A stretch of DNA of 64,000 bases from Sinorhizobium alkalisoli (GCF_008932245.1 NZ_CP034911.1:62001-126000); one strand, 5' to 3'. Shown: positions 17,587 to 27,365, counted from the first letter of the stretch. The notes: generated by a model not told the origin, from the letters alone. Made by a program: numbers and translations.

Positions 17587-19704
17587 ATGGGCAATATCAT
17601 TCGTAACCTCATCGAGCGCGCGCCGGCCAGCCCGGACTTAATGGTTGCGCTCATGCTGCTTGTGGCAGTGGCTATGATGGTGATGCCAGTACCGACCGCA
17701 GTGATCGACACACTGATTGGCTTCAACATGGGTTTGGCCATACTGCTGCTAATGGTTGCTTTGTATATCAGCACACCACTTGAATTCTCTTCTTTGCCAG
17801 GCGTCATCTTGATTTCCACGGTCTTTCGTCTGGCGCTCACCATCGCAACGACGCGACTGATCCTGGCCGAAGGCGAGGCGGGCAGCATCATCCACACGTT
17901 CGGCGATTTCGTGATCTCAGGCAATATCGTCGTAGGTATCGTCATATTCCTAGTCGTGACCATGGTGCAGTTCATGGTCCTCGCGAAGGGCGCTGAACGC
18001 GTAGCAGAAGTGGCCGCCCGCTTCACGCTCGACGCCCTGCCGGGCAAGCAAATGGCGGTCGACGCAGAGTTAAGGAACGGCGATATAGATGCCAGCGAAT
18101 CTCGCAGGCGGCGCGGCGCATTGGAGAAGGAAAGCCAACTTTACGGCGCTATGGACGGCGCGATGAAGTTCGTGAAGGGTGACGCGATCGCCGGGCTCGT
18201 CGTTATTTTCATCAACATGCTGGGTGGGATTTCGATCGGTTTGCTTTCGAAAGGTATGCCCTTCGGCGAGGTGCTGCGACATTATACCCTTCTCACCATC
18301 GGTGATGCCCTAATCTCGCAGATCCCGGCCCTGCTGCTCTCAATTACCGCGGCGACCATCGTCACTCGTGTAACTGGGGCTGGGAGCCTCAACCTTGGGA
18401 CCGACATAGTTAATCAACTCACGGCGAGCAGGCGAGCATTACGGTTGGCGGCTTCCGTCTTGGTTGCGATGGGGTTCGTTCCTGGCTTCCCTCTACCCGT
18501 CTTTTTTATCTTGGCCGCGGTATTCGCCGCGGCAAGCATTGTCAAGGGTGATGTGCTGGGCGCCGGCGGTGTCGATGCTACACCTGCAGCTCCAGTGGAG
18601 CCTCAAAACCAAACGATGCCTGCGGAGGCATGTCCAATCGCTCTCTTCCTTGCGCCGAACGTCATGCAAGCGATCGGCCAAGTCGAACTAAAACAGCACA
18701 TTGCACGCGTGTCGCAATTGGTCTCAGCCGATCTTGGCATCATTGTTCCCCGCATCCCTGTTGCGGTCGATCAGCAGCTGCCCGAGTCGAAATTCAGGAT
18801 AGATATCGAGGGCGTGCCGGTAGAACAGGATCTGATTGATTCGACACAGCTAATGCTTAAAGACGATCGGGCGAACATTCAGTCGAGCGGCATCCCCTTT
18901 CGCCAAGATTCTGAAAAGGACATAATCTGGGTCGAACAATGCCATGCACAGGCTCTTAAGGCCGCCAGCATCCGACATTACCGCCCCAGCGAACTCCTCG
19001 CCTTGCGTGTGCAAGGGGCGTTAACCCGCTATGCACCGCGCTTGGTCGGCATTCAGGAGACCAGCCAATTATTGGGGCGGATGGAGCAGGAATATGCTGA
19101 TCTGGTAAAGGAGGTGCTGCGCACGACACCGATTCCTCGGATTGCCGACGTACTGCGCCGTCTGCTGGATGAAGGTATCCCGATCCGCAACACCCGCGTT
19201 GTCTTGGAGGCATTGGCCGAACGGAGCGAACGTGAGCAAAATGTCGCCCTTCTCACCGAGTACGTTCGTTCTGATATGAAGCGGCAGATCTGTCACCGCT
19301 ATGCCAATGAACACGGAATCGTGCCCGCGTTCATCATCGAACGTGAGACTGAGGATGTGGTGCGCAGCGCGGTTCGGGAATCGGCTGCGGGGCCCTACCT
19401 CGCACTAGAGGATCGGCAAAGTGAAGCACTACTGTCACAGATGCGTCAGATCCTTTCCAGCACAGCGCCTGATCAGACCCGGCCTGTCGTATTAACTGCA
19501 ACGGATATCCGACGCTTCGTCCGCGGCTTTCTCGCGCGAAACGAGATTGATCTTGCTGTGCTGTCTTACCAGGACCTCGCGCCCGACTTCACCATCCAGC
19601 CCGCCGGATCCGTTAAGCTCCGCCTGGAACCAACAGTGGACCGTCAGGGGCTCGCGATTTCCGCATTGCCGCAAGTTGATAGCCAAGACCTCGATGATAG
19701 GTGA
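17587..19704 (+). CDS. rhcV: T3SS export gate protein RhcV (SctV, FHIPEP family)
   Basis: About 705 residues from the ATG at 17587; a longer frame opens at 17518 but only adds unrelated residues. SctV proteins form the nonameric export gate in the inner membrane. The N-terminal third has about eight membrane segments, and the family signature RVAEVAARFTLDALPGKQM is present. The cytoplasmic C-terminal half ends in domains that bind chaperone-effector complexes. No frameshift is seen. It corresponds to y4yR of S. fredii NGR234. Confidence 0.92.
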   Translation: MGNIIRNLIERAPASPDLMVALMLLVAVAMMVMPVPTAVIDTLIGFNMGLAILLLMVALYISTPLEFSSLPGVILISTVFRLALTIATTRLILAEGEAGSIIHTFGDFVISGNIVVGIVIFLVVTMVQFMVLAKGAERVAEVAARFTLDALPGKQMAVDAELRNGDIDASESRRRRGALEKESQLYGAMDGAMKFVKGDAIAGLVVIFINMLGGISIGLLSKGMPFGEVLRHYTLLTIGDALISQIPALLLSITAATIVTRVTGAGSLNLGTDIVNQLTASRRALRLAASVLVAMGFVPGFPLPVFFILAAVFAAASIVKGDVLGAGGVDATPAAPVEPQNQTMPAEACPIALFLAPNVMQAIGQVELKQHIARVSQLVSADLGIIVPRIPVAVDQQLPESKFRIDIEGVPVEQDLIDSTQLMLKDDRANIQSSGIPFRQDSEKDIIWVEQCHAQALKAASIRHYRPSELLALRVQGALTRYAPRLVGIQETSQLLGRMEQEYADLVKEVLRTTPIPRIADVLRRLLDEGIPIRNTRVVLEALAERSEREQNVALLTEYVRSDMKRQICHRYANEHGIVPAFIIERETEDVVRSAVRESAAGPYLALEDRQSEALLSQMRQILSSTAPDQTRPVVLTATDIRRFVRGFLARNEIDLAVLSYQDLAPDFTIQPAGSVKLRLEPTVDRQGLAISALPQVDSQDLDDR

Positions 19705-19713
19705 GAACCGAAG

Positions 19714-20253
19714 ATGACTTCGCATAAGAATACAGTCGCTGCACCATCAGTTTCATTTCGATTGAACTCAGTCCTCTTCGCTGTACTCGCCATCCTGCCT
19801 CTCGGCGGTTGCGCCAGCTGGAATAAGCCAGCTCTTTCGGTGAAGGAGACGTCGCCCCCAGCGTTGCTCGGCGCCAATCATATCGACCCGGCAATGCGCG
19901 AACGCATATTGAGCGCAGTTGGTCAGGATTCTGAAGAGCGAGCGTTACACAATCTGAAGCAGCATCCGGATAATGTTGATGCGGCAATCAGTTTTACCAA
20001 GATATTGCTGGCGCAGAAACGAGAACATGAGGCGCTTCAGGTACTCGACGGAGTGCTTGCTACGGATCCAAGTAATCTGCGTGTATTGAACGCGAAAGGA
20101 GTTGCCTTGGATCTTCAGGGCCGGCATGACGCCGCACAAGTGCTATATCGGCAAGCTCTCAAAGCAGAGCCAGACAATCAGATGTTGCAACACAATCTGA
20201 ACCTGTCACTGGATACAGACGGGAAGTCCGATCCACGTGCGTTGGCACCGTAG
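19714..20253 (+). CDS. TPR lipoprotein of the T3SS locus (y4yS type)
   Basis: A 179-residue protein with a signal sequence ending in the lipobox LGGC (Cys at about residue 33), so it is probably anchored in the outer membrane. The rest holds TPR-like helices (ALQVLDGVLATDPSNLRVLN and AQVLYRQALKAEPDN). This resembles TadD-type pilus-assembly lipoproteins. It starts nine bases after rhcV, so the two are cotranscribed. In S. fredii-type clusters y4yS has this position. Confidence 0.75.
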   Translation: MTSHKNTVAAPSVSFRLNSVLFAVLAILPLGGCASWNKPALSVKETSPPALLGANHIDPAMRERILSAVGQDSEERALHNLKQHPDNVDAAISFTKILLAQKREHEALQVLDGVLATDPSNLRVLNAKGVALDLQGRHDAAQVLYRQALKAEPDNQMLQHNLNLSLDTDGKSDPRALAP

Positions 20254-20310
20254 CATAACTGTGCGCAGCACGGCCTCGATGCGCATGTCGAAAGCGGTTG
20301 AAACGGGCCC

Positions 20311-20657
20311 TTATTTATCAGATAGAAACCCAATAGCCCTTTGCCAAAACGGCCTGCCTAAACTGCCTTCCTTGTCGAGCAGCCAGCGTTTGCCGGTGCT
20401 CCGTTGGGCAACCGGATGGCGCGGGTACTTAACGTGACAGGCGGTGAAGGCGGCGCCATACAGCGTTGTCAGCTGACGGGCATGCACCGGCCCGCGCGCG
20501 GTAGGATGTGCACCCACATCGGACACGGCAGTGCACCGTTACGCAGCGCCTTTGGCTGCAGCCGAATCTCGAACAGATCGCCCGGCTCGCCTTTCAACGC
20601 GTGCGGGGGATCCGCAGGCACCATTTCCTTCGCGTCCCGCAAGTATTCAAGGCGCTT
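20311..20657 (-). pseudogene. decayed coding sequence downstream of the SKWP remnant
   Basis: Directly after the stop at 20658 the same minus-strand frame stays open (DAKEMVPADPPHALKG, LFEIRLQPKALRNGALP) to a stop at about 20480. A second frame then continues with LTTLYGAAFTACHVKYPRHP to 20311. Together they look like one protein with an in-frame stop and a frameshift. I do not recognise the family; it could be the tail of a deleted second effector. Confidence 0.4.
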
Positions 20658-21501
20658 CTAAGGCGGGAAGGCGTAAATCTTCATGCGCTCCATCGCAGTT
20701 GTGGCCTTCGCCTGGCTCACAGTCTTGACCAGTCCCCGCGCCTCCGACTCACTCGCATGCGCCTCGCTCGCGCTCACGAGCTTCTTCGTGCCGAGTCCTG
20801 AGCGCACGAGGACCTTGGCTGCTGGCGCCAAGTCGCTGATGCTCGTGGCGACTTGCGCTTCTGCCCGCCTCGAGGCCAAACTCCCGATGGCAGCGGCCGG
20901 CTTGCTCTTGCCTTTCCCTTTCCTGCGGCGCGCGGCAGTGCTGCCGACAACAGCCTTGCCAGCAGTTTCTGCCGGTCTCGCAGTGCCGCCGTCGGCCGGC
21001 CGTGGAGCGATGGCTGGCAACTTCGGCTGCAGTTCTAGGAGGTTGACGACCTCGTCCGCAGTGATCCACGCACTGTCCACGACCTGGCCCAACAGTTCTA
21101 ATGGGAAGTCGGCAGCTGTTCGGTGGTCGCTTAGCTTTGCGAGCAGACCGTGCGACGCCGACGCAAACTCCGATAGCCTCTCCAAGACCCCTTCCAAAAA
21201 CGGCGCAGTGCTCTGCTCGAGCTGCCGCCCCCTTGCTCAACATTACAGCTTCGGCCGTCGAGATGAATGCCGGGAAAACGTCGTCTATGGAGCTTGCCAG
21301 CGGACGAACATGCCCGTTCTGACCCAGGAGGATTTCCCTGACGGGTGCTTCGAACCCGTTCGCCTGCGAGCTAGTCTTGACTTGCTCGGGAGCGATCTGC
21401 GATTGCAGCTGCATGATCTTGGTATCGACTAGCCAGCCGGTGTGCAACCGTAGCGTGGCCTGATGGAGTACAATGCGGAGCCGGGCAAACTTGCTTCGCA
21501 C
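20658..21501 (-). pseudogene. remnant of a second SKWP-type effector (N-terminal part)
   Basis: Two minus-strand frames together parallel the N-terminal region of the giant effector at 2213. RLHTGWLVDTKIMQLQSQI matches RLHTGSTLMSRFMVLQSRI; APVREILLGQNGHV matches APLREMLIGENGRV; and LAKLSDHRTAADFPLELLGQ matches LGRLSDDRTGADLPLELLGQ. A basic linker (ARRRKGKGKSK) also corresponds. A frameshift near 21200 and a stop at 20658 break the gene, and no SKWP repeats remain. It lies between y4yS and ttsI, in opposite orientation to both. Confidence 0.85.
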
Positions 21502-21990
21502 GATGACGCGCGTGCGGCCCAGTTTACTCAGAGCATTGGCGAGAGAATTCTCGCTTTATTGGTGAGCCCGCCGCGACGTCGCCGGTGCCTTAACTTGCGG
21601 CCGGAGGCTTGGCGAATCTTGTTTTGCCGTCGACAATCCCGGAGCTGCGCGAGCGCCTAACCTGCGCAAATATGGTCATCGCGTTTGCTGACGTCGAATA
21701 GTCGGACTTGATTGCTGATACAGCACTAGGCCAAGCCACGCGCCAAGTGCCGGTCCTTAGGCAACAATGCCGTCGCCGTTAGGGCGAATGCCTTTCATCT
21801 TGCCGGCGACGGTACGGCGCGCTGTTGCGGACGATTTTTCTCATCCGGCCTGCAATTAGCCTATTCCGTTCGGTCGGTTTCGACCAGCAGCCGCATCCCG
21901 TCGGGATCGATCCCGTTGACCAGAAGGCTGGCGTTCAGCCCCGAGCAGCGTGTGGACAGCAGCTCACGCTGGGATAGAGCCCGCGGCATG
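21502..21990. other. non-coding region between effector remnant and nod box
   Basis: No supported gene. It separates the decayed effector from the nod box. Short open frames have no recognisable domains. Confidence 0.4.
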
Positions 21991-22038
21991 CATCCACCCC
22001 CTAAATGTAACCGATTGGAAAAATGGATTTTTCCAATC
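21991..22038 (+). promoter_or_regulatory. nod box upstream of ttsI
   Basis: The sequence starts CATCCACCCCC and ends GGATTTTTCCAATC. This aligns with the nod-box consensus (YATCCA...ATC-AAACAATCGATTTTACCAATC), with about 17 of the last 21 positions matching. It is the binding site for NodD, the flavonoid-responsive LysR regulator. It lies about 310 bases before ttsI in the right orientation, as in S. fredii, where a nod box drives ttsI. Confidence 0.8.
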
Positions 22039-22346
22039 CGCTTCTCGAAGATAACTCTTTCAGCCATCCGAACCGTGGGCTCCTGGGCGATGCCGGAGCT
22101 CATAAACCTAGGGCCGCACTCAGGAGAATCGATGCGAGAAAAAATCATCAGCGAGGTTGGTGGTGTTTTTGGTCCGCCGACCTACGGTTCTGGTCCAATA
22201 GTCTTCACATGCTGCTGTCCGCGAGTATTTTCGGCGTTTGCATGCTCGTCCCAAAAAGGCAACGCGTTGCGTGAATTCTGCTGTCACCTTAGCTCCATAG
22301 CCGGCGGTGACCTGCTCCGATTCTTCTAGCTTGAGTATGAGGTGAA

Positions 22347-23033
22347 ATGCGAACGCTGCTCGTTGATCACCATGCGGATGTTGCACGCGCGGTACTTGCT
22401 GCGCTCGCGGATAGCGGGTTTGCCGTTGATGTAGCTTGCACTCTCGAGGAGGCATCGTATGCATTTCATTGCGCGAGCTATGAAATTCTCCTGCTGGAGT
22501 TGGTTCTGCCTGATGGCGACGGCTTGGGCTGGCTGAAGCAACTAAGAAGCGAGGGGCACTCAGTTCCCGCCGTCGTTATGAGCTGCTTCGACGACCGCGA
22601 GAAGCGAATTGCCTCTTTCAATGGTGGCGCGGACGATTTCCTGCGCAAGCCCGTCTCTCCTGTTGAGCTCATCGCTAGAATGAGAGCCATTCAGCGCAGA
22701 GCGATACAGTTGACTGATCCCATCCTTGTATTCGGCAATCTCAACTTCGACCCAATCAGCCGAGAGCTTTCCGTTGCAGGTGATCGGCTAACGATCGCAC
22801 GCCGCGAGCTATGTATTCTTGAGCATCTACTTAAGCGTGCCGGCCGCATCGTGCCGCGTGCGCAGTTGGAAGGTCACCTCTATTCCTTCAACGACGAGGT
22901 GTCTACCAACGCACTTGAAGTCGGGATTTATCGCTTACGTGGACATCTGAGTAGGTCAGGCGCGACGCCACAGATAAAGACCGTGCGCGGCATTGGCTAC
23001 ATTCTTGAATTGCCTGGCGCGGTATCAGCATGA
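22347..23033 (+). CDS. ttsI: T3SS transcriptional activator TtsI
   Basis: A 228-residue OmpR-type protein: a receiver domain (about 1-115) and a C-terminal winged helix (about 130-225) with REL...EHLL and TVRGIGYIL. It activates tts-box promoters after NodD induction. The usual phospho-acceptor aspartate is replaced by glutamate (LLLELVLPDGDG, E51), while the lysine in FLRKP is kept. A Glu here is known for TtsI and suggests activity without phosphorylation. The next gene starts directly at its stop codon. Confidence 0.92.
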   Translation: MRTLLVDHHADVARAVLAALADSGFAVDVACTLEEASYAFHCASYEILLLELVLPDGDGLGWLKQLRSEGHSVPAVVMSCFDDREKRIASFNGGADDFLRKPVSPVELIARMRAIQRRAIQLTDPILVFGNLNFDPISRELSVAGDRLTIARRELCILEHLLKRAGRIVPRAQLEGHLYSFNDEVSTNALEVGIYRLRGHLSRSGATPQIKTVRGIGYILELPGAVSA

Positions 23034-24518
23034 TTGATCGATTATGAAAGAAAGACTGCCTTGAATATCGTCTCAATTCGTCATCCTGCCGCCCATCGGC
23101 CTCCGGCTCTCATCGACGGACCAAGGGCCACTAGTTGTCTTTACTTGGGCCCTCTCATCTGCGCGCTCATCCTGTTATCTCCACTTTCTACCGCGGCCCA
23201 AAGCAGCGGGGATGAAGGGGCGCCGCGTGCCACTTCCAATAGTATCAATGCCACGCTGAACCTCTCCTCTTCGCTCGGCCAGACAGTCCGTCTCCCCGCG
23301 CCAGCCGCGACCATCTTTGTTGCCGACCCGACGATTGCGGACTACCAGGCCCCCTCGAGCGAAACCATCTTCGTCTTTGGCAAGAAACCCGGGCGAACCA
23401 CCCTGTTCGCCTTGAACGACAAGGGCGTGGCTCTCGCCCAGGTGCAGATCGTCGTTACGGATCCAATCGGCGACCTCCGAGCCATGTTGAGGGATCAGGT
23501 CGGAGACTATCCAATCCGCGTCAAGTATACCCCGCGCGGCGCGATTCTTAGTGGTACAGCGCCCGATGCCGAAGCCGTCGACACTGCGAAAAGAATCACC
23601 GAGCAATTTCTCGGTGACGGTGCGCAGGTCGTCAATAAGATCAGGGTCGCAGGGTCGTTGCAGGTGAATCTCAGTGTGCAGGTAGCGGAGGTCTCCCGCG
23701 GCGCGATGAAGGAACTTGGTGTTAACCTGTCGGCCCTCGGGCAAATCGGAAGTTTCAAGGTGGGCATGTTAAGCGGCGGCGGCAGAGGCGGCGGCTCTGG
23801 TGCCGCTAGTGGTGGCGGTACAGCAAAAATTGGATACAATGATGGTAATATCAACATCGGCGGGGTTCTCGACGCGCTCGCCAAGGAGCACGTCGCTTCC
23901 ATCTTGGCGGAGCCGAATCTCACTGCGATGTCCGGCGAAACCGCCAGCTTCCTCGCTGGCGGCGAATTCCCCATTCCTGTCCCGCAGGAAAATGGGCAAG
24001 TCTCAATTGAATTTCGTCGCTTCGGCGTCAGCCTGGAATTCCTACCCACCGTTCTCAGCAACAACCAGATCAATATTCGCGTAAAGCCGGAAGTCAGTGA
24101 ACTCACGTCACAAGGTGCCGTTCAAATCAACGGAATTTCCGTGCCCGCAATTTCTACCCGCCGAGCCGATACAGTCGTCGAACTCGCCAGTGGGCAGAGC
24201 TTCGCAATTGGTGGGCTCATCAGGCGTACCGTAACCAATGATATCAGTGCCTTTCCCGGACTCGGTCAGGTGCCGATCCTTGGCGCCCTATTCCGTTCGT
24301 CGTCATTTCAAAAAGAGGAGTCGGAATTGGTTATTCTGGTTACTCCTTACATCGTAAGACCAGGGTCGAACCCGGAGCAGATGAGCGCGCCCACGATGGC
24401 GTCGCCCTTGGATCGGGGGGACCCTGGATCGAATTCGCTACGTCTGCCACGCAGCCGCGCTATTGGCCGCACCGGCATGCCAAGCGCCAAGAGCAGAGTC
24501 GGCTTTATCATCGAATGA
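23034..24518 (+). CDS. rhcC2: T3SS secretin RhcC2-like (y4xJ type; CpaC/RcpA-like)
   Basis: Up to 494 residues. No ATG is available early; a TTG at 23034, adjacent to the ttsI stop, or a TTG at 23061 is the likely start. A signal peptide is visible (LICALILLSPLSTAAQ). It is followed by a pilus-type beta domain (LSSSLGQTVRLPAPAATIFV), a BON-like domain (about 150-205) and the secretin core (about 240-450), including VASILAEPNLTAMSG, AGGEFPIPV and the Gly-rich loop GGGRGGGSG. Secretins form the outer-membrane channel. The domain layout is closer to CpaC of Tad pili than to classical SctC, as described for rhizobial rhcC2. Confidence 0.8.
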   Translation: MIDYERKTALNIVSIRHPAAHRPPALIDGPRATSCLYLGPLICALILLSPLSTAAQSSGDEGAPRATSNSINATLNLSSSLGQTVRLPAPAATIFVADPTIADYQAPSSETIFVFGKKPGRTTLFALNDKGVALAQVQIVVTDPIGDLRAMLRDQVGDYPIRVKYTPRGAILSGTAPDAEAVDTAKRITEQFLGDGAQVVNKIRVAGSLQVNLSVQVAEVSRGAMKELGVNLSALGQIGSFKVGMLSGGGRGGGSGAASGGGTAKIGYNDGNINIGGVLDALAKEHVASILAEPNLTAMSGETASFLAGGEFPIPVPQENGQVSIEFRRFGVSLEFLPTVLSNNQINIRVKPEVSELTSQGAVQINGISVPAISTRRADTVVELASGQSFAIGGLIRRTVTNDISAFPGLGQVPILGALFRSSSFQKEESELVILVTPYIVRPGSNPEQMSAPTMASPLDRGDPGSNSLRLPRSRAIGRTGMPSAKSRVGFIIE

Positions 24519-25081
24519 CGTTCCGGGTCAAAGTTCACCTAGTCGCTCTAACAGCAAGCCTAAGTGGCTGCGCAAGCCCGCCGGTCCATGTCGAGCCATC
24601 GACACCGATCCTTATCCGGCAGCAGACCAGCGTCTTGATTTTGGAGAGCCTTCGCGCCTCCGAACTGCAGCGCTTGCGTATTTTCCTTGCGAGGGCCAGC
24701 AGCGGTCGGCCCGACGCGCTTCATCTGCTAATCAGTGGGTCGCCCCCGCTCAGCGCAGAGGCAGTGCATCAGGCGAAGCAGATGGGCATCGACGCTTCCA
24801 ATATTCAGTTGTTTAATCAACACGAGGGCCATTTAGCGCGAATAGAGTCAATCGTCTATGCTGCGAGCCCTTCTGTCTGCCCGTCATTTTCCAGCACTTT
24901 ACCCAATGACGAATTCGTCGACCAGCCGATGGGCTGTTCAACACGCCATAACCTCGCGGTGATGGTCAACGATCCGCGGGATTTGTTCAACAACCAAGTT
25001 ATCAAGGCAAGCAACGGCGAGCGCGCGGCCATACCAGTTGCCAAATACAGGACATTCACGACAGACAAAAGTGAAGAATGA
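24515..25081 (+). CDS. CpaD-like lipoprotein (y4xK type)
   Basis: A 188-residue protein starting in a 4-bp overlap (ATGA) with the secretin gene, so the two are translationally coupled. The N-terminus ends in the lipobox LSGC. The C-terminal motif GCSTRHNLAVMVNDPRDL is the conserved part of CpaD pilus lipoproteins, which work with the CpaC secretin in the outer membrane. It corresponds to y4xK next to ttsI and rhcC2 in S. fredii. Confidence 0.75.
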   Translation: MTFRVKVHLVALTASLSGCASPPVHVEPSTPILIRQQTSVLILESLRASELQRLRIFLARASSGRPDALHLLISGSPPLSAEAVHQAKQMGIDASNIQLFNQHEGHLARIESIVYAASPSVCPSFSSTLPNDEFVDQPMGCSTRHNLAVMVNDPRDLFNNQVIKASNGERAAIPVAKYRTFTTDKSEE

Positions 25082-25121
25082 TGCTGGGAAGTGCCCGCGC
25101 GGCTCTCCCGGGAGCTGACCT

Positions 25122-26830
25122 GCGTTCGAAGACATCAATGCCCCCGTTGCCATCATCGGTGCCGCCGGCGCGACCCCTTACGCTTCCGTCGGGGCCTATT
25201 GCCGCAATGTCCCGAATGCGCTTCGGCGCGCCACCGGCTCACTGACCGCAAACGTTGATCGGCACGATTTCGATCATGGCGGCCCGTTGTTTCCGAACAA
25301 GAGCAATCGTCCCGTCGACTGCGGCAACCTGCCCTATGAGAACAAGGACTACGCCCTTAACCGGAAGACCATCGGGGAAGCCATCGACGCGATCCTCCGC
25401 GCGGGTGCCGTTCCCGTTCTCCTCGGTGGGTGACGACCCCGTTCCTATCCCCATGCTGGAGGCACTCGGGCGCGACGGCAGCGGCCGCAAGTACACGATC
25501 TTCCAGATCGATGCCCATATCGACTGGCGCGACGTGCACATGGGCGAGAGCTATGGCCTCTCATCCACGATGCGCCGCGCATCGGAGATGAACCACGTCG
25601 AGCGCATCATCCAGGTTGGCTCGCGCGGTATCGGCTCGGCAGAAACCACGGACTATGAAGAGGCCATCAAGAGCGGCGTGAAGTTCATCACCGCCTACGA
25701 GTACCACAAGGCAGAAGCCGTCACCAATTTGATTCCGCAAGCGAGCAACATCGTGATCTGCATCGATGCCGATGCCTTTGATCCGTCGATCGTTCCCAGT
25801 GTCATTGGGCGCTCTCCCGGTGGCCTGAGCTATTATCAGATGGTTGACCTCATCAAGGGCGCGGCCTGCAAGGGGAAGATCGCGGCAATGGACTTCGTCA
25901 TGCCGGAGCGCGACGTTAACTCGTACACACTGCCCTACGATCCGTCGATGAAGGACTGGTCGGATGCCGCCAACCTCTCCTACACCCGCAACTCGGGCCA
26001 CAATCAAATCTGCCTGCAGCGCAAGCTTGCGGCGATAGAAGGCGGCGAGGATGCAGCCGTCTTCTCGACTGGCGTCGCCGCGCTGCATGGCATCTTTTTC
26101 ACTTTCCTCAAGTCGGGTGATCACGGGATCGTCGGCGACGTGACTTACGAAGCGGCATGGCGGCTGTTCGCCGAACTCCTTCCCCAACGCTACAACATCG
26201 AAGCAACATTTGCGGACATGAGCGACATGGCTGCGGTACGTGCGGCTGTCCGGCCGAACGCGAAACTAATTCACACCGAGTCGATTGCAAACCCCACGAC
26301 GAAGGTCGCCGACGTAGCGATCCTTGCAGACATCGCCAAGGGTGCCGGTGCCATGCTTTCGGTGAACTCTACGTTCACCCCTCCTCCGTTCTTCCGTCCG
26401 CTGGAACTGGGGGCCGATCTGGTCGTCCATTCGCTGACCAAGTACATCAAGGGCCATGGCGACGCGATGGGCGGCGTTGTCATCGGGCCCCAAGGAACTT
26501 ATACATCACCTCAAAGCGGACGCCCTCGTTGATCTCGGTGCCACCATTTCCCCCTTCAACGCGTGGCTCATCACGCGTGGCTCCGTCACCCTGCCACTTC
26601 GCCTGAAGCAGCAGTTCTCGACCGCCGAGGCTGTGGCTCGTTATCTCGAGACCGAGGATCGTATCGCATTCGTTACCTATCCCGGTTTGGCGTCACACGA
26701 CCAGCACGAGCTCGCGAAGAAGCAGTTCCGCGGCAAGGGGAGGCTCGCCTCAAAAAGCACAGGGATGGCGGCGTTGCCGACTTCGTTCGGGCGGAACTTC
26801 CCCAAAAGGTTAGGTGCGATATTGATGTGA
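25122..26830 (+). pseudogene. agmatinase/arginase-PLP enzyme chimera, frameshifted
   Basis: The first part is an arginase/agmatinase-family protein (IDAHIDWRD, DADAFDPSIVPSVIG) without a start codon; a stop precedes it near 25116. A one-base insertion at about 25432 (GGTGGGTGAC instead of GGTGGTGAC) breaks the frame. Near 25915 the frame passes directly into a Cys/Met-metabolism PLP enzyme (LQRKLAAIEGGEDAAVFSTG, with Lys in HSLTKYIKGHGD) that lacks its N-terminus. A second frameshift near 26490 interrupts it, and the C-terminus is lost after 26750. A deletion therefore fused two neighbouring genes, and the chimera then decayed. It is not expected to be functional. Confidence 0.8.
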
Positions 26831-26898
26831 CCAGTCTCATGACATCGCATCGCAAATAGCACCGCCGTCTGCGAGCTATCATCAAAGCTCATCCAACA

Positions 26899-27283
26899 TT
26901 GGCGGCTGCGACTGCATGTAAATGCGCCGACTGTAGGCAGCCGGTCCCTGATGATGCGGGTCTCTACATCGTCCGACGTAACGATCTGCCACGCTATCTC
27001 AATACCGGACGACCGGCACGCTGCGATGGAGTTCCGCCGTTAAGGTCGCATCTGCAGAACTGCCGTCGCTTACGTTCGGACGATCCAAGGGACTCGGTTT
27101 TGACCGCGTCATTATCTATCCGACGAAAGAAATGATGGACTGGCTGAAGAGTGCCCAATCGGCGTTGAAAGCCGAAACCCGTGCGAAACTCTATGTTGCC
27201 CTAACCCGCGCAAGCATACGGTAGCGGTGGTCCATGACCTTGCCGATGGTGAAGTCGTTCCAAGATTCACATTGTTCCAGTAG
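26899..27283 (+). pseudogene. C-terminal remnant of a UvrD/PcrA-like helicase
   Basis: Frames together give LYIVRRNDLPRYLNT, LTFGRSKGLGFDRVIIYP and KLYVALTRA, then KHTVAVVHDL after one missing base near 27212. These match helicase motifs V and VI (with VALTRAKH) of superfamily 1 proteins. At least two frameshifts are present, and the ATPase core with Walker A is absent. It may be debris from a DNA-repair or defence gene. Confidence 0.7.
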
Positions 27284-27365
27284 GAAATCTTCGGAAGCTG
27301 CACCCTATACAGATCTATGATTTCAACTGGCCGGTGAGGCGTCATCTTTCGACGATGACGTTTTT

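Noticed and set aside
17151..18047. 298-codon minus-strand frame
   Set aside because: Overlaps the rhcV coding region in antisense; Met/Thr/Arg-rich shadow.
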